Positions 1 through 12,440 of a stretch of 64,000 bases of DNA are shown piece by piece. Both the position numbers and the translations under genes were made by a program. The notes under the pieces are model-generated. The model did not search any database and was not told the DNA's origin. It saw nothing but the letters and a program-made list of their open reading frames with translations. Numbering within the stretch: position 1 is the first letter of the stretch; every line of letters starts with the position of its first letter. This stretch comes from Nomia melanderi (Eukaryota > Arthropoda > Insecta > Hymenoptera > Halictidae): NCBI RefSeq assembly GCF_051020985.1, contig NC_135010.1:4028001-4092000 (forward strand). The letters run 5' to 3'.

Positions 1-2920
1 AAAATGTTGACGATTTTTATACGTGGTTAATTTATTTTATTTATTTATTTTCTATTAAAAATCACAAGATGTTTATAATGATAGAAAAATAAGGTTATAA
101 ACAGATGGGAGAGGGTAATATTAACCAACAGAAATTATATAATAGATTAACCTTTAAGTATGGACGTGTGGCCTTAGAGAGTTCTATATAAAATATCGTG
201 AATTCTGAAACCAATAAAATTTTTGTTATATATTTAATATTACTGTGTATGTAGAGATATTTTAATACTTCATAGAAAAGTATACATTCATTTTCACATT
301 CATTTTGAAACTTCTAATTAACCTTTCTACGGACCAATTCTGATTACATAAAGTTATTTCTGTTCGATTCTAATGTATTAATTTTCTAAGGTATATGTTT
401 GGCAGGTGCACACACATTAATGCAAGACATTAAGCCGATATAAACTTTTTCTAAAATATTATCAATATATGATAATTATCAGAATCAAGCAAACTTGTAC
501 AATTTTAATTAATTTTATTTTCCATAGCTGAAAAAGTATCTTATTTTATGCAAAACTACGTTTTGTTATGTATTAATGTAATTACTCGTCACTGTCAAGA
601 AGCTTTTCAACAATTAACTATATAGTCTGTATTATTATTCAATATCGAATGAGATTTTGAAAGTAACATTTATTATTTCCTTAAATAATATAACTTTTTA
701 TTCATATTGAGAAACATTTTTCAAGACGAAATATTCGTATTCACTTTTATTATTCAACTACTTTATTTTAAAGACTGATAAGTAAATATAATTCAAAGTG
801 TTTAAAGAAACCAGTATTTCATAGTTTTTTAAAATTCATTCTGATGTGTTATTACGAGAGATTCGTTTATTATACGAAAGAAAATTCTTTTTATTTCTTT
901 CATTGAAAATCACGTATATGCTGCAGAACATTAAACGTTTACAGCATTCAAAACAGCTTCAGCCGATGAAATGTCTTGCAGCAAGTGGTTTGTTTATACA
1001 GCAATAGACATATTTAGTTATTTACAAGGGTTTCCACTTAGCGAGGCAACTAAAAGAATAGATGAAACTGGTTTCTCAAATAACCTATTTATTACAGAAA
1101 GGGGTAATGATTACTCCACCGCAGATAAAGGACTAAATGGTTTTAATTATATTATGTTAGGTTTTAATTAAATTATAATACGAAATTACATTAAATCTCT
1201 ATATATGTATATTATTATAGGGAACATAGAGACTATTATTATAAAAAACATTTCCTGTTCTCAGCAATTTACCTTTCATTGTTTTCTATAAGAAGGTTCA
1301 GTAAAAAGATCAGTATCAATTTTTTACTAAAAAATGAATAGGAAATTATAGCAGTAATTCGTGCATCACTGTGTACAATGAAAACTATATAACTTTTTAA
1401 TAAAATTTTACTTCTTAGACTTCTATAACTTCTTATCATGTTTACGAAATAATCATAAAAACATGTTTTTTCTTTTAATTCGACCAGGAAATCGAAATTA
1501 AAATATGCTTCTTATTCAGGTTACAAAGAAAGTTCTGAATCAGTTTCTTTGTAAAGTGTATAATTGAAAAGGAAAATTACTGAAGTATCTCAAAGTCAGT
1601 AATATAAGAACCTTTACGAAATTTATTAGAGCTTTTCTATGTAACAAAGAACAATAGAAAATATCTTAAGAATATAAAGAAATTTATTAATAAATTAATT
1701 AATCACTTGCTTAACTTCGATTTCTTTAAATTTATTCTCAAGATACCGAATTCGTACATATACTATCACTGGAAGTTGTTTTTAATCACTTACAATGTTC
1801 ATAATTCAAGAGAAAGTAAAAAAACATTGCAACCTATTTAACAATTTTCGTTCTATCACTTTTCTCCATTTTCCTCAATATTTTAATATTTCTCTTATAT
1901 TATTAACATTAAATAATACATTGAACCGTATCACCCTCTTACACCTTTTTCTCAATGGAAAATGCTAAATGCTGTAACTCGTGTGTTTTAGTTACGAAAC
2001 CAACTTATTGTAACCTTTTGCCAGATTACAGAATACATTTTTTTCAAGACCTCAAAAATACCAATTAAACTAATTATGCTGAGCCACTCAGTTAGCATTA
2101 GGACAACCGCATCCGTCGAAATGACGCATTTTAATTCTTTTATTTTACAATTATTAATATTTTAAAAGTATCCAATATCCGAAATAATTCTAAATACTAT
2201 AACGAACATCTGAAGAAATCGAGAAAACTGTATTGTTGCAATAGTTGTAAGGATTACATATCAAGTCTTATAAATACGCGGTAATTTTAGTGTTAATAAA
2301 GAGAAAACTGAAAAGTCAAGATTCTTCATAACGATTGCTCTACTATCTTTCTTGTATCTCATATATCCAACAAAATTCGATTGGTTCGATACGTCATCAA
2401 GAAAAGTAATGTTCAAGTTTATATAAAAAATGGCGTCACCTAAGTTCAGGTAACATGGCAGTCTCAGTGTTAAGGGGGGACACCACCTAGAAACGTCCTA
2501 AATATATCTAAACATTAGGAATGATCTTCTCAATTATTTACATTATTATACATATTTAAAGCTACTTTTCTGGAGTAGAAAGAAATTTTTGAGCCTTCAA
2601 ATGTTTTCATTTCCACAATAATTAAAATTTCGAAAAATATTTTTGTCTATAAATCCAAAACAATGTTTGTCTTAGGATATTTCCGTTATTTACAATCTAG
2701 TCAGTCAACAATGGATTCTTTACAAAAAGGGGTTTCGAAGCTAGCGAATAACTGTGCCATTTTGTAACTATGTTACTTTGGCTTAGAAAAAATATAAATA
2801 TATAGTAGAAAGTTACAGCTATCTACCCAAAGAAGATCAAAAGTTTCTACTTAATAGGTATTAATATAAAAATTCCTAAAATTTACCTATATTTTGGATA
2901 TCTCTAAGTAGTGTCGTGTC
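1..2920. other. AT-rich spacer, no gene seen
   Basis: Strongly AT-rich with stops in all frames; the longest open frame is 66 codons with no motif. Nothing further is recognised apart from a short GC-containing run near 2430-2490. Confidence 0.6.
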
Positions 2921-3134
2921 TTAACCAGTTAACTGCATTTGACGAGTATACACGTCATCTTAAAGCTAGAAGTGATACTACATATTTCTTTCAACGATAA
3001 ATTCTTTATTTTTTCAGATAAACATGTAATTTTTGTCATCTTGCTTTAGTTTTTCATTAAAATATATCCTAGGTGCATTCGTTCTGCCTATAACGAGAGA
3101 TTTTTCAAACTAAATTCCACAGTTAATAGGTTAA
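2921..3134 (+). mobile_element. TTAA MITE, family 1, full-length copy
   Basis: It begins TTAACCAGTTAACTGCATTT and ends with an inverted version of that tip (RC TTAACCTATTAACTGTGG). Body motifs shared by all copies are GACGAGTATAC, CATGTAATTTTT and GATTTTTCAAACTAAATTCC. The TTAA at both ends fits piggyBac-type target duplication. Confidence 0.75.
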
Positions 3135-3264
3135 CTAGTCATACTTATTCTTTATAATGTTTTATATACTTTTTATGAAATTTTTATTTAATCAACAATA
3201 ACCTTTCCTTCGAAAAAGAATATAAATGAATATTCATACTTGGTCAAAGTTAACGCACCAAACC

Positions 3265-3351
3265 AAAAGGACAGTACACACATTATTATTTCATTTTATT
3301 GTGCGTACAGTGAGAGATTTTCCATACTAAATTCTACGATTAACAGGTTAA
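3265..3351 (+). mobile_element. TTAA MITE, family 1, right-end fragment
   Basis: It carries the right end of family 1 (TTTATTGTGCG, GAGAGATTTT, ACTAAATTCTACG, then AACAGGTTAA). The left half is missing. Confidence 0.55.
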
Positions 3352-3659
3352 ATTTATTTGTCACCGCGGCTCTTACATTCTACCTATGATTAACCCGTTG
3401 AGTGGGTAATCAGAAAAATCTGAACATGAAGAAAGCGCGCACAAAAAATGCGCACATGTACGAAAACTTACAGGAAAAAAGCGCACATAGTGAAATGCGC
3501 ACAGTTCATGACTCGTATATACATGAATTGCACAATTATAAAGCAAAAGCGAAGGCGAGGGAGGGACTCTGCATATTTATTGAGTTATTGCAAAATACTT
3601 ACTTATCATTAAACAAATTATTTATTGTTTTGTAATTCAAACAGGTGAAACAAAAAGGA

Positions 3660-4397
3660 AATTAAAAAATTTGTAATATAAGCCCATTCTCTAGAAACCC
3701 ATTAATTTGTTGGGAAATTGAAGGATCCAACGTAGATACGGTCCTGTTGTTGGCAAAAGATGCTTGAGGACCCTCCGTTGCGTTGCGCTGTTCGACAAGA
3801 AAATTTGCCTCCGAGCTTGAACCGCGCATATCGCGCGCACATACGTGTTCACATATAAAACTCCCATAGACGTCGGTTGCATATGTACGGGAGCGGGATG
3901 GCACGGCTGATTTATCGGTCGACATTTTTTCGGGGGATTTTTATTACGTTTTGATCCTTTCGCGCATACATTTTAGCGTCCGCTACCGCGGCTGGGCCCT
4001 AATATGGCGACCCTTCGATCGACAACTAAACTTTTCATGGTCTACACTTTTCCGAAGAATTTTACGACCCAGCCGCGTCTCGTTAAATCCTGTAAATTAT
4101 TCACGAAACCGCGGCGAGTTGAATTTATCATCGGTATCTTGATTACCGATGTATAATAACGTCCCGAGTTAACGACTCCGGTCTTATCAGTCAACTGCCG
4201 ATTTTTATGCATCCACGACGTATATAAAATTCTCCGAACTTGTACGATTCGAGGCTTAATAAATTCAGTCCAGCGTCCCGTTTGATTTTTAATTTGCGTC
4301 GTCAATACCGGAGCCAATGAAATCTCGTTCTGTTCTCGTTTCTTCGGATTTTTCTAGAAAAATGTTCAGTAGACGACGTTGCATGAAATTCCGTACA
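3660..4397. promoter_or_regulatory. GC-richer non-coding block, candidate regulatory element
   Basis: About 700 bp clearly richer in G+C and CpG than the surroundings, with short overlapping frames on both strands (60-90 codons), none of which looks like a protein. It could be a regulatory element or a non-coding exon of a gene to the left. Confidence 0.3.
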
Positions 4398-4644
4398 TTA
4401 ACCCCTCGCCTTATGACTTCTTTCACAACTGTGCTCGATACAAGTACTTCAACGTTAATAATTTAAAAAAAAAAGAATTTGCTACTTATTCCACTCGCTA
4501 TATTTACTTCAGACGTTAACGATTGATAACAGAAAAGAAATATGTAATTTATATTTCAGAAAAATAAAGAACATTTAGATTTGTCAAATGTAGTTTAAAA
4601 TTTTCATCGCGAGTTTGACACGATATCATAGGCGAAGGGGTTAA
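4398..4644 (+). mobile_element. TTAA MITE, family 3
   Basis: Terminal inverted repeats TTAACCCCTCGCCTTATGA at the left and its inverse (RC TTAACCCCTTCGCCTATGAT) at the right, 247 bp. The body has TTACTTCAGACGTTAACGA and GAGTTTGACACGA near the right end, as in its relatives. Confidence 0.75.
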
Positions 4645-4690
4645 CACTAAACCTACCAGACGAAATGACCCCATGAATTTATTTTCCTAA
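4641..4690 (+). mobile_element. Left tip of a family 2-like TTAA element
   Basis: TTAACACTAAACCTACCAGA shares the TTAA of the preceding element and matches the family 2 tip; no matching right end was found nearby. A fragment, or a very diverged copy. Confidence 0.4.
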
Positions 4691-6637
4691 ATATATTTTG
4701 TTGTTTGTTAGGTATCAGTAATAATTTGTGATATATTTGTTCCTTTTTGAAAAAGTGGATAAGTAAAGAATTTTCTTCGTTTTTGACTTTAATAAACAAT
4801 TCGAACTGGATACTGTTTGATATATTTTTAACAGCAAATATTTTGGTTTGTCTGTTTCTTTTGTTTAGTAACTAATAACATGATTTAGTTACATATTTCG
4901 TTGTAATATTGAGACGTTGATCTTTTAAGAATCAAGCAAAAAATTATACTGTTTTATGCATTGGTAACTTGGATTTATTTTAATGATTCACCGAAACTTA
5001 CACTTTTACCTTCTTATTAATAGTTAATATCTTTAATATTGATATCATTAATATTATTAATGTCATCTAAATCTTTTAACCGGAAAACTGAAATCTCAGA
5101 TGTTGAAATACGAAACTGTATAATTAGTGTTAATAATCATTGTAGGTTTACGTGAAATGGTGATTTTTTGTATATTAAAGTCGCCAGATCATCGTTCGTA
5201 TTAGCATTCCATTTACAATTCAATTGGATACGAAGAAGCCACGTTATCGATACAAACTCTTTCTATGTGATTTAGTTTTTATTTCCGTAAAAATCAAATA
5301 TCAAACTGACCACACAGAATTACATTAAGTGAATCGGAAAGATCAGCCACTAGACCTTAACTATGTGTTTAAAAGATTTTTAAAGAGCTTTTACAAAACG
5401 TACGTAGAGTAAGTGTTTTCTGACTTAACTCAGTTAAAATATGAGTTAGAAAACAGTATGCTGTTGCTAAAAAAATAATTTTCTATTCAGAAGCAGCTTC
5501 AACTTACATAAAATAAGTATTCATATTTGTGTCTTGTTTTTAAAAAAACAAGGAAACTGAAATTTTGATAATTAACCGGGTAAGAGAATTAGATTGATAT
5601 TTAATAGCATGTATGTTATAATAATAAACATTAAATTAAATATTAACCAGCAAAGAAATTCAATTACAAAAATTGACTCCTTTCTTCGAATTAAAACTAA
5701 TTAAAAAGTAACAGAACTTTCCGATCGATCTAATGTATTCATTAAATTACACATAATATTACTATACATATATACAAATTAAATTCTACATAATATTTCC
5801 AAAATCATGATAGAATTTACTTGTTGCGTTGTCATGCAAAGACAGTAGAAACTGAAATCTGTGACGTTTGATAAATTAACTAACTCTAATCTGATAATTA
5901 AAGTGCTTGTTCCACAATTATAAAGGGATTGCGGATGCGACAAATTACTGAATGAAAAATATTATCGAAATTAATAAATTAATAATTATTATCATGTTTT
6001 GTTTAACACTTTGACTGCCACGTCACTCGAATTCAGGTAACACTAATTTTTACGCAAACAGAAAAATTAATTTTTACTGACGTATCGAATGAACCACCAA
6101 TAACGCGACTAAAAATGATTGGAAAATAACTATAAAAGTAAGATTCATCATAAGAAAATAATACAAGTAGGGAAAGAATTTGGACTAATGTCAAACAAGA
6201 GAATTTAAAGTCGGATTCGTTGACGTAAGATGTAAGAAGAAATTAGTTATTCATTTATTAATACTAGAACTACCAAGCATTTATTACATTTATCATTTCT
6301 AAAGATTGTAACAATACATTTTTTCTAATTTCTTCAGATATTCGTTATAATATTTAAGTGAAACTATTTCTTTTCCAAATCATTTCATATATTCAATACT
6401 TTTAAAACATCAATAATTACAAAATACGAAAATTGAAACTTGTCATTTTGAGGAGTGCAGTAGTTCTAATATTACGAAAATTGTTTCGACACCATACGAG
6501 TTTTAACGAGTGTTAGCAATCAGAGAGTTAATAGATGTTCGAATGGATTAAACAAATTTTTCTTTAATTCTGGTGTTCGCATAAGAATTGACAAAAAATT
6601 TTGCGTAATTTTTGCAAAATTTGAATCCGCAGTTTCA
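4691..6637. other. AT-rich spacer between MITEs
   Basis: No open frame above 60 codons. TTAACACTTTGACTGCCACG at 6004 looks like another TTAA-element tip, but no partner end was secured. Confidence 0.5.
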
Positions 6638-6881
6638 TTAACCCTTCGCCTTATAATAACGCGTCAGATGCGCGGTGAAAATTCTAAACGAAATTTAACA
6701 AGCATAAATATTACTCAATTCTTTTGATTTCAAATTAAACATTATTTTTTTTATCAATGAATATATTTCAGAGCAGACATATGTATAGAATATGCCCAAA
6801 TTTTTTTTTTCAATAAATTATTAATGACAAAGTAACTATATCGATCATAGTTGAGAAATAAATCGTAAGACAAAGGGTTAA
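6638..6881 (+). mobile_element. TTAA MITE, family 3
   Basis: Left tip TTAACCCTTCGCCTTATAAT, right tip RC TTAACCCTTTGTCTTACGAT, 244 bp. It ends about 95 bp downstream of the stop codon of the 187-aa protein gene, so it may lie in that gene's 3' UTR. Confidence 0.7.
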
Positions 6882-6974
6882 AGACAGTTTACCATGTTGG
6901 TAAAATAATTTTCAGTTTCTTCCATTTGTTTTGCAAAATAATAATTTTCGACGATAATCAGGGGTAGTTTTTGG

Positions 6975-7187
6975 TCAGTGGAATTCCCTTGCGAGCGCAT
7001 CGAGTATCCTTTGAAACGTTGCGCTGTCTAAACCACAAAACGGTCTCTCCTGAGGAGAGAGGAGCAGCGATCTTCTTCGTCGGCGACGAAATATGTCGTC
7101 AAATTCGTCACCAGTGGTTGGGGGATTCACCTTAGCGTAATAAAGTGCGGCGAAACCGCTGTAAATGAGAAGAGCCGCGGTGGCAAG
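6975..7187 (-). CDS. Coding exon 4 of the 187-aa protein: membrane span, Arg6 site, C-terminus
   Basis: 213 bases from the acceptor TTTTAG to TGA. It encodes the rest of the membrane span (LATAALLIYSGFAALYYAK), the acidic GDEFDDIF patch, six Arg, and a C-terminal tail (ERPFCGLDSATF and onward). It is clearly less AT-rich than the flanking intron, as expected for coding sequence. Confidence 0.85.
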   Translation of the reverse strand, partial: LATAALLIYSGFAALYYAKVNPPTTGDEFDDIFRRRRRRSLLLSPQERPFCGLDSATFQRILDALAREFH

Positions 7188-9863
7188 CTAAAAGTTGTAA
7201 ATTTAATTAATTAGTTATAAAATTAGTGAAAACCTCAGCTTGGAATTTTTAATCTTTACGTAAATTATCTCGAATTCATTTTATTTTCTGATTCTCTTTC
7301 TTTCTGTAATTTATATTTTTGTTTGACAATTAGTATTCGAAGTACTCTTTATTTCTCACTGATCGTTAACTTAAAATTAAAATCTTTAGTTACTATACTG
7401 CTTCTTCGAAATCAATTTATTTGTTTTTCTTTTTCTTTTTCTTCGAAAACATTCGTTTTCTAGTGATCAAATTATGAATGTTTGTATAAATTCAATGGAA
7501 AACATCTTTCAACCCTTAAATCTCTGCGTTGCTTCAATATAGAATAAACAATTCATCGAATTGTATCAAAATTTGTATTACAATTTTGTTTTATTTGGAT
7601 ATTCTGCTGGCTACTTTTAATTTTACAATTTTGAAATATATAGGTGATCAAATTATGTGATATAATCTGCGTACAGTAACTATGTAAAGCATATGTACGA
7701 AACAGAATAAAGTAAAAATGGTATCGATAATGTACAAAGTAATGATTTACATTGTTTTTAAATTGACAATATATAGAAATATGATGATGTAAAATAGAAA
7801 GACTCACTTGAAAAACAGCCCAAAACTTGTAACTACCCTCGTTGATAAGAAAGTCATAATAACCGCCCCAATAGTCGACTTTTGCTTCAGACATGGCTTT
7901 CATTTCCTTCTGTTCCTCTTCCTTCATATGATGATCGTCATGATAATCGTGATCAAAATCATCATCTTGAGGTCCACGTCGATACATCCTCGGATGCCTG
8001 ATAATTATAAAATTTATAATTATCAATTATCAATGCAAAATCAATTCTTTCTACAGATGATATTATACTATGTGTATATTACTATACACATGTTTATGTG
8101 AATATCTGAAGGTGACGTTAATTTTAAATGATGAAATAATCGACTTTTTTATTTTATTCAGTTATTTTTGTTGAAATTCTTGTTTATATTAATTTCTATG
8201 CTATATGGTGTGTCTCGTTTGAAAAAAATCATGAAAAGAATTCTTGAAAATAATTTTTTATTTTTAATTCGAGTTACCTGTATATTTGTATTGCTGTGGC
8301 AGTTTCAGAATTTTCTGTAGAGTCACTCCCTTCCAGTGGTACATTTGTTTCGGGGTACTTGCCGCTGGCCAATGCATGAGAGACGCAAACGAGGAACAAA
8401 AGACAGTGACAGACTAAATTTGTTCGTATTCTATCTGAAATTTGGAAGATTTAAAATATATCTTTATCGTATTAATTTTCTTTGTAAATCTAAATTTAAA
8501 TGTGGTCTTTAAGCAATTACTTAATGTATCTTTTCATCATAAAAGATTTTCATTGATAAGTGGTAGTTTTGATTTATACTTAAAGTCATGAATTAATTAT
8601 TGAAATTTTTCGTTAGTAATTTAAAGAGTGAACAGAAAAAAAGTTGATGAAAGAAAATTGATTAATTTTAGGTAAGTACAGGAGCTTTAATTTTTAGACA
8701 AGCTTATGGCTTCCTCATATTATATTCATATAAATTATTAATATAGATAATATAGATTCTAAGTATATATTATTTAATTATACCGTGATTAATCGTTTTA
8801 CTATTAATCCTGCTGCACTTGTAAAATCTGCAGAATTTTTCCAATTGCTTATACAAACCAATGAAGAGTTATATAAATCAAGATTGTGAATTTTACAATC
8901 TTAGTTAAGGGGTCCCCTAAAATGGACCGAAATTCAAATGATGACAATAATTAGTTCTTATGTTGTATTTATACCCGAATAAAGATTTTTTTAATATAAA
9001 TTTTGGTGAAGTAAAATATAAAAGTAAATTTCAGTGGTTTAACTATATTTATTTACGAATATTAAGGATGTAATATCGACGTTTACTAAAATAATAATAT
9101 AAACGGCGTACGTTAAAAATTTTAATTAAATTTCAGCTAATTAAGATATTTAATAACAAAATCAGATTTCCATTGAATTTTTGCCTGTTATGCTTTACAT
9201 TTTCAATTTACCAGAACTGTCTTCAAATTTTCTGTACCAATGCAAAAAATGTATCTCTTTATAGACTGAATTTTTGAAAGTATCCCATTTTTCCACGGAA
9301 CTCGCATCAACGTTTGTTAATTTAATTCTAACTGAATATACTTTGTTGGAAAACGTTTAAAAAGCACAGTTGTTTATGATATTACGAATAATTATAGATT
9401 CAAACATTGTTGATTCTGATGTTATAAACAGTTACAGCAAGAATTGATAAAGTACTAAATTTATTTCGTTATTGAGTGTTTACAAGAATGCAATGAAGTG
9501 TTCTTCTCTATGAAAGTGCATATTTAGTTCAAGGGTAAAACGTTGATATTAACAGAACGAACTTTCATTTCAATCCATATGCAATAAACACCATTGATTT
9601 TTATTAACACTATTTCTATTGAAGCTGTCAAAAGACTCCTGAATTTTTAACTTAAAATTATTTCCTAAATTTAGTCGTATATTCTGAATTGACCTTCCGA
9701 TTTTTCCAACAACGATTATAAAATTGATCATAGAAAATGTCTAAAATTCAATTGAGAAGAAATGATTAAACTGAGAGAAATGATTCGAAATGAGTCGAAC
9801 TGAGCAAGAAATTGTCGTCATATTGCAAGGGGTCGAATCCTGTCATTCACATCACTTACCCAT
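6975..9863 (-). CDS. Small secreted or single-pass membrane protein, Asp/His-rich, 187 aa, four coding exons
   Basis: Function unknown. Coding exons on the minus strand are 9863-9860, 8434-8278, 7997-7808 and 7187-6975 (4+157+190+213 = 564 bases, 187 codons plus TGA). Every junction is GT-AG and the phases agree. Residues 1-24 form a signal peptide (hydrophobic core LLFLVCV, Ala-Leu-Ala cleavage site). About residues 70-95 are rich in Asp, His and Glu (DHDYHDDHH). A Tyr/Phe-rich stretch (WGGYYDFL) leads into one membrane segment at about 112-134. After it come an acidic patch, six arginines in a row (151-156) that could be a furin-type site, and a 31-residue tail with one Cys. The layout resembles the next gene (16422-20935), which suggests distant paralogy; that is inference. 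Introns are 1425, 280 and 620 bp. The product could stay in the membrane or be processed at the arginines. The gene model is well supported; the role is not. Confidence 0.85.
7808..7997 (-). CDS. Coding exon 3 of the 187-aa protein: Asp/His-rich segment and start of membrane span
   Basis: 190 bases between an acceptor ending ATCAG and the donor GTGAGTC. It encodes the basic HPRMYRRGP stretch, the Asp/His cluster, the charged MKEEEQKEMKAMSEAK stretch and the aromatic start of the membrane segment (YKFWAVFQ). The reading frame remains open into both flanking introns. Confidence 0.85.
8278..8434 (-). CDS. Coding exon 2 of the 187-aa protein: signal peptide
   Basis: Acceptor TTTCAG and donor GTAACTC bound a 157-base exon (2 + 51 codons + 2). 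It encodes the signal peptide core and the start of the mature chain (SGKYPETNVPLEGSDS), a Ser/Thr/Glu-rich segment. Confidence 0.85.
9860..9863 (-). CDS. Coding exon 1 (four-base start exon) of the 187-aa protein
   Basis: The exon carries only ATG plus G, followed directly by a consensus donor GTAAGTG. Joined to the acceptor at 8435-8437 it gives codon GAT, so the protein begins Met-Asp-Arg-Ile-Arg and runs straight into the signal peptide core. The next exon has no in-frame Met before the hydrophobic core, so a start upstream is required and this is the best phase-compatible candidate. The bases before ATG are A/T-rich, which suits an insect start. Confidence 0.7.
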
Positions 9864-9986
9864 AATTTTCCCTCCACTTCGATCGTACCAAATAATTCAA
9901 CGAGTCCTTAGAACCGGTCGGAAAAACGCGTGTTTCGTTCCTCTCATTCGTGAACACGTGTTTCGCTGCACTATTCCGTTTCACCA

Positions 9987-10028
9987 ATTCACGAGAACTG
10001 ATGTTCACCTTTAACTGGTTTGTTTATG
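9987..10028 (-). promoter_or_regulatory. Candidate core promoter of the 187-aa protein gene
   Basis: On the minus strand an arthropod initiator-type TCAGT lies at 10001-9997, with a weak TATA-like CATAAACA about 27 bases upstream (10028-10021). This would give a 5' UTR of about 136 bases before the ATG at 9863. Motif evidence only. Confidence 0.3.
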
Positions 10029-10029
10029 C

Positions 10030-11595
10030 TTCATAGTCAGTCGAAACAAATTCATCGATCTCGTTGCACCGGCGTTTTCAAGTACAGACGAACCTCGATT
10101 AACTGATTCGTTATTTTTCTAGATTCTTCAGAGTCTTAGATAAATCGAAATTCAATTTGTTGAGATCGAAACTCGATTTGATCCAAATGTATTATATAAT
10201 ATATTCTGAAAAATTTGTTCTCAGGTTTTCATTTAGCTATCTGGATTATTAGTTGCTGAATTAAATCGAAATAATCGAGGTTTTACTGTATTTAGAGTGT
10301 TACGTAGCGTGGAGTTGACAGTGTTACTAATTTTTCGATCAGATTTCGAAGTGTCAACGACGGGAATCCCAATTCGAGAACCGTCGATGATAAAATCCAA
10401 GCAGCGACTGAGAACGATTCGTGGACCCAGTTCAAACACGTTGTTACGGTTCACGCGCACCGGTAACTGTATCACCAGAAACGTTAAGCAAATCCAACGC
10501 AGCGCGCTAAAAGCTCTAATTGTTACAGATCTTATGTATCGACGCGTCGTTTAGAAAGATTTCAGTCAGGAATTCGCCAATAGACGATGGGACCAGCCCC
10601 TGTCCCCATTTTGTCTTTTGCTGCTCTCTTCATTGATTGATTCCGCAGGATGATCATTTTGTAAGAATAGTCAATAGGTTCTTTATCAACTCTTTGCACT
10701 CGAGAATATTTTTCTCAAGAAATATTCACTAGTTTCTGGTGAAATATCAATAACAATTTTTTGATAAATTAATCTTTGACTTATGCAATTTTTGCATAAA
10801 TTAATGTTGCATAAATTTTTATGTGCTGACACATTATATAAAATTTAGTACTGAATTTTAAGTATTATAATCTTGTTGGATTTAATTGAATAGCGACTGA
10901 AAGGCGACTCTTGAGTGTCTAAATATGAATTTAGTTATTCAACTGTAATCGATACACATACTTATTATTCTTGTGTCTTGGTGTAAATTTGTAACGCATG
11001 GTGGAAGATGTTGGAACTTTGTCATTAATCATTTATTGAGAAAAAGAACAAAATTCTAGGCATATTTTATGCCCATGTTTACTCTGAAGTATAATAATTC
11101 ATGACAGAAAAATAATATATATATTTAATTTGAATATAAAAAATTGAGTTATATTTACTCTCGTTAAATTCTCTGTAACATTTTCACCACAAGTCTGACA
11201 TGTCATTGTAAGGCAAGGGGTTAATGGTCTTACGGTTTTCTTTTCTATGGCGAACGTGTGAACTCTAATTGTAAGTTATAATGCATGTTATTTGTGTGGC
11301 TAAGAATTTAATATAATAAATTCTATATTGAACTGGAGATAACAATATTAACTTTTTAAAATAAATCACTAGAGCCTCATATCAAGTAGAAACATGTCAT
11401 GTTTATTCGGAATTTCAGTATATTAAGTATTGCAAAAATATATCTGCTTTTCAAAGAATTTTGATATCTTTTTTGTTACAAACTTTCAATATGTAGAAAA
11501 TAATACAAAGGTTTCATGAAACTTAAAGATTGCCACAGCGATTCAATGCAAAAACATCCCCAATTTGGCCATGTTAGTCGCTTTCCTAACTCTTG
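10030..11595. other. Spacer upstream of the 187-aa protein gene
   Basis: The first 550 bp are less AT-rich, with short frames on both strands (80-85 codons) that lack motifs. The stretch 11030-11223 resembles a family 3 right end (CATTTTCACCACAAGTCTGA, then GCAAGGGGTTAA). Confidence 0.45.
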
Positions 11596-11847
11596 TTAAC
11601 CAGTTAACTGCATTTGACGAGTATACGTCATCATAAAGCTTGAAACGATACTAGTTCCTTCAACGATGAATTATTTATTTGTTCACATAAACATGTAATT
11701 CTTCTTTATTATGCTTTGGTGTTTCATTAAAATGTACCCTAGGTGCATTCATCCTGCCTTTAACGAGTACATGAGTACACACTTTTTTATTGGATTGCGC
11801 GTAAAATGAGAGATTTTTAAAACTAAATCCCACAGTTAACAGGTTAA
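11596..11847 (+). mobile_element. TTAA MITE, family 1, full-length copy
   Basis: TTAACCAGTTAACTGCATTT at the left, CACAGTTAACAGGTTAA at the right, 252 bp. The inner order (GACGAGTATACG, ATAAACATGTAATTCTT, CCTAGGTGCATTC, GAGATTTTTAAAACTAAAT) matches the other copies. Confidence 0.8.
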
Positions 11848-11929
11848 TTAAAACCAAATCGATCACGTTTCACATTTCACGAGTTACATGTAATATTTCG
11901 TTTCTAACCAAGAAATGTGTCACCAGTCT

Positions 11930-12440
11930 ATAGGCGGGACAACATAAAAAGTGTTAAAAGACGCTTCGACGCTGGCAAATAAATACGCACGCGCGTTTGA
12001 ATTCGCGCGGCGCGCCTCGCGTCTAACTGAACCTGCATCAAGCATAATCTTCTGTCGCAATTATCGCCGGTTTAGAGTATTGTTTCAACGGTACTTGCTT
12101 AAGAACACGCTAATCGCCTAGCCTAATAAGGTAGGAGGATGTATTACTTCGTTTAACCGGGTTGAAGTTCGTTGTTTCCATTCGGCTACTGTCTGTTTGC
12201 GATGCCGGCAACAAAAGTTCCATCGTGCTGTGTGAGAAAACTTTCCATGATCTGCCGGTTAAACACTCGTTTCGTTTCGTACAACGGCTAAACGCTCAAA
12301 TTGACCGGAACTAAAGACAATGCTAGAAGCAGGCGTTTCTAGCTTGTTTAGCCTTAAGTATTTACCACCCGATAAAAAGCGGAATTTTACAGCGAACGGT
12401 ATAGTTCTTCAAATTATATTCGCTAATTATTGAACGAAGT
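11930..12440. promoter_or_regulatory. GC-richer non-coding block, candidate regulatory element
   Basis: A CpG-containing stretch (GCGCGCGTTTG, CGCGCGGCGCGCC) with stops in every frame. It lies between the 187-aa and 403-aa genes, about 2 kb upstream of the former. Confidence 0.3.

Noticed and set aside
7808..8101. 97-codon plus-strand frame
   Set aside because: Antisense to exon 3 of the 187-aa gene and AT-rich intron; hydrophobic by composition only.
9826..9850. GGTCGAATCC, similar to a tRNA T-loop
   Set aside because: No acceptor stem, D arm or anticodon arm could be paired around it.
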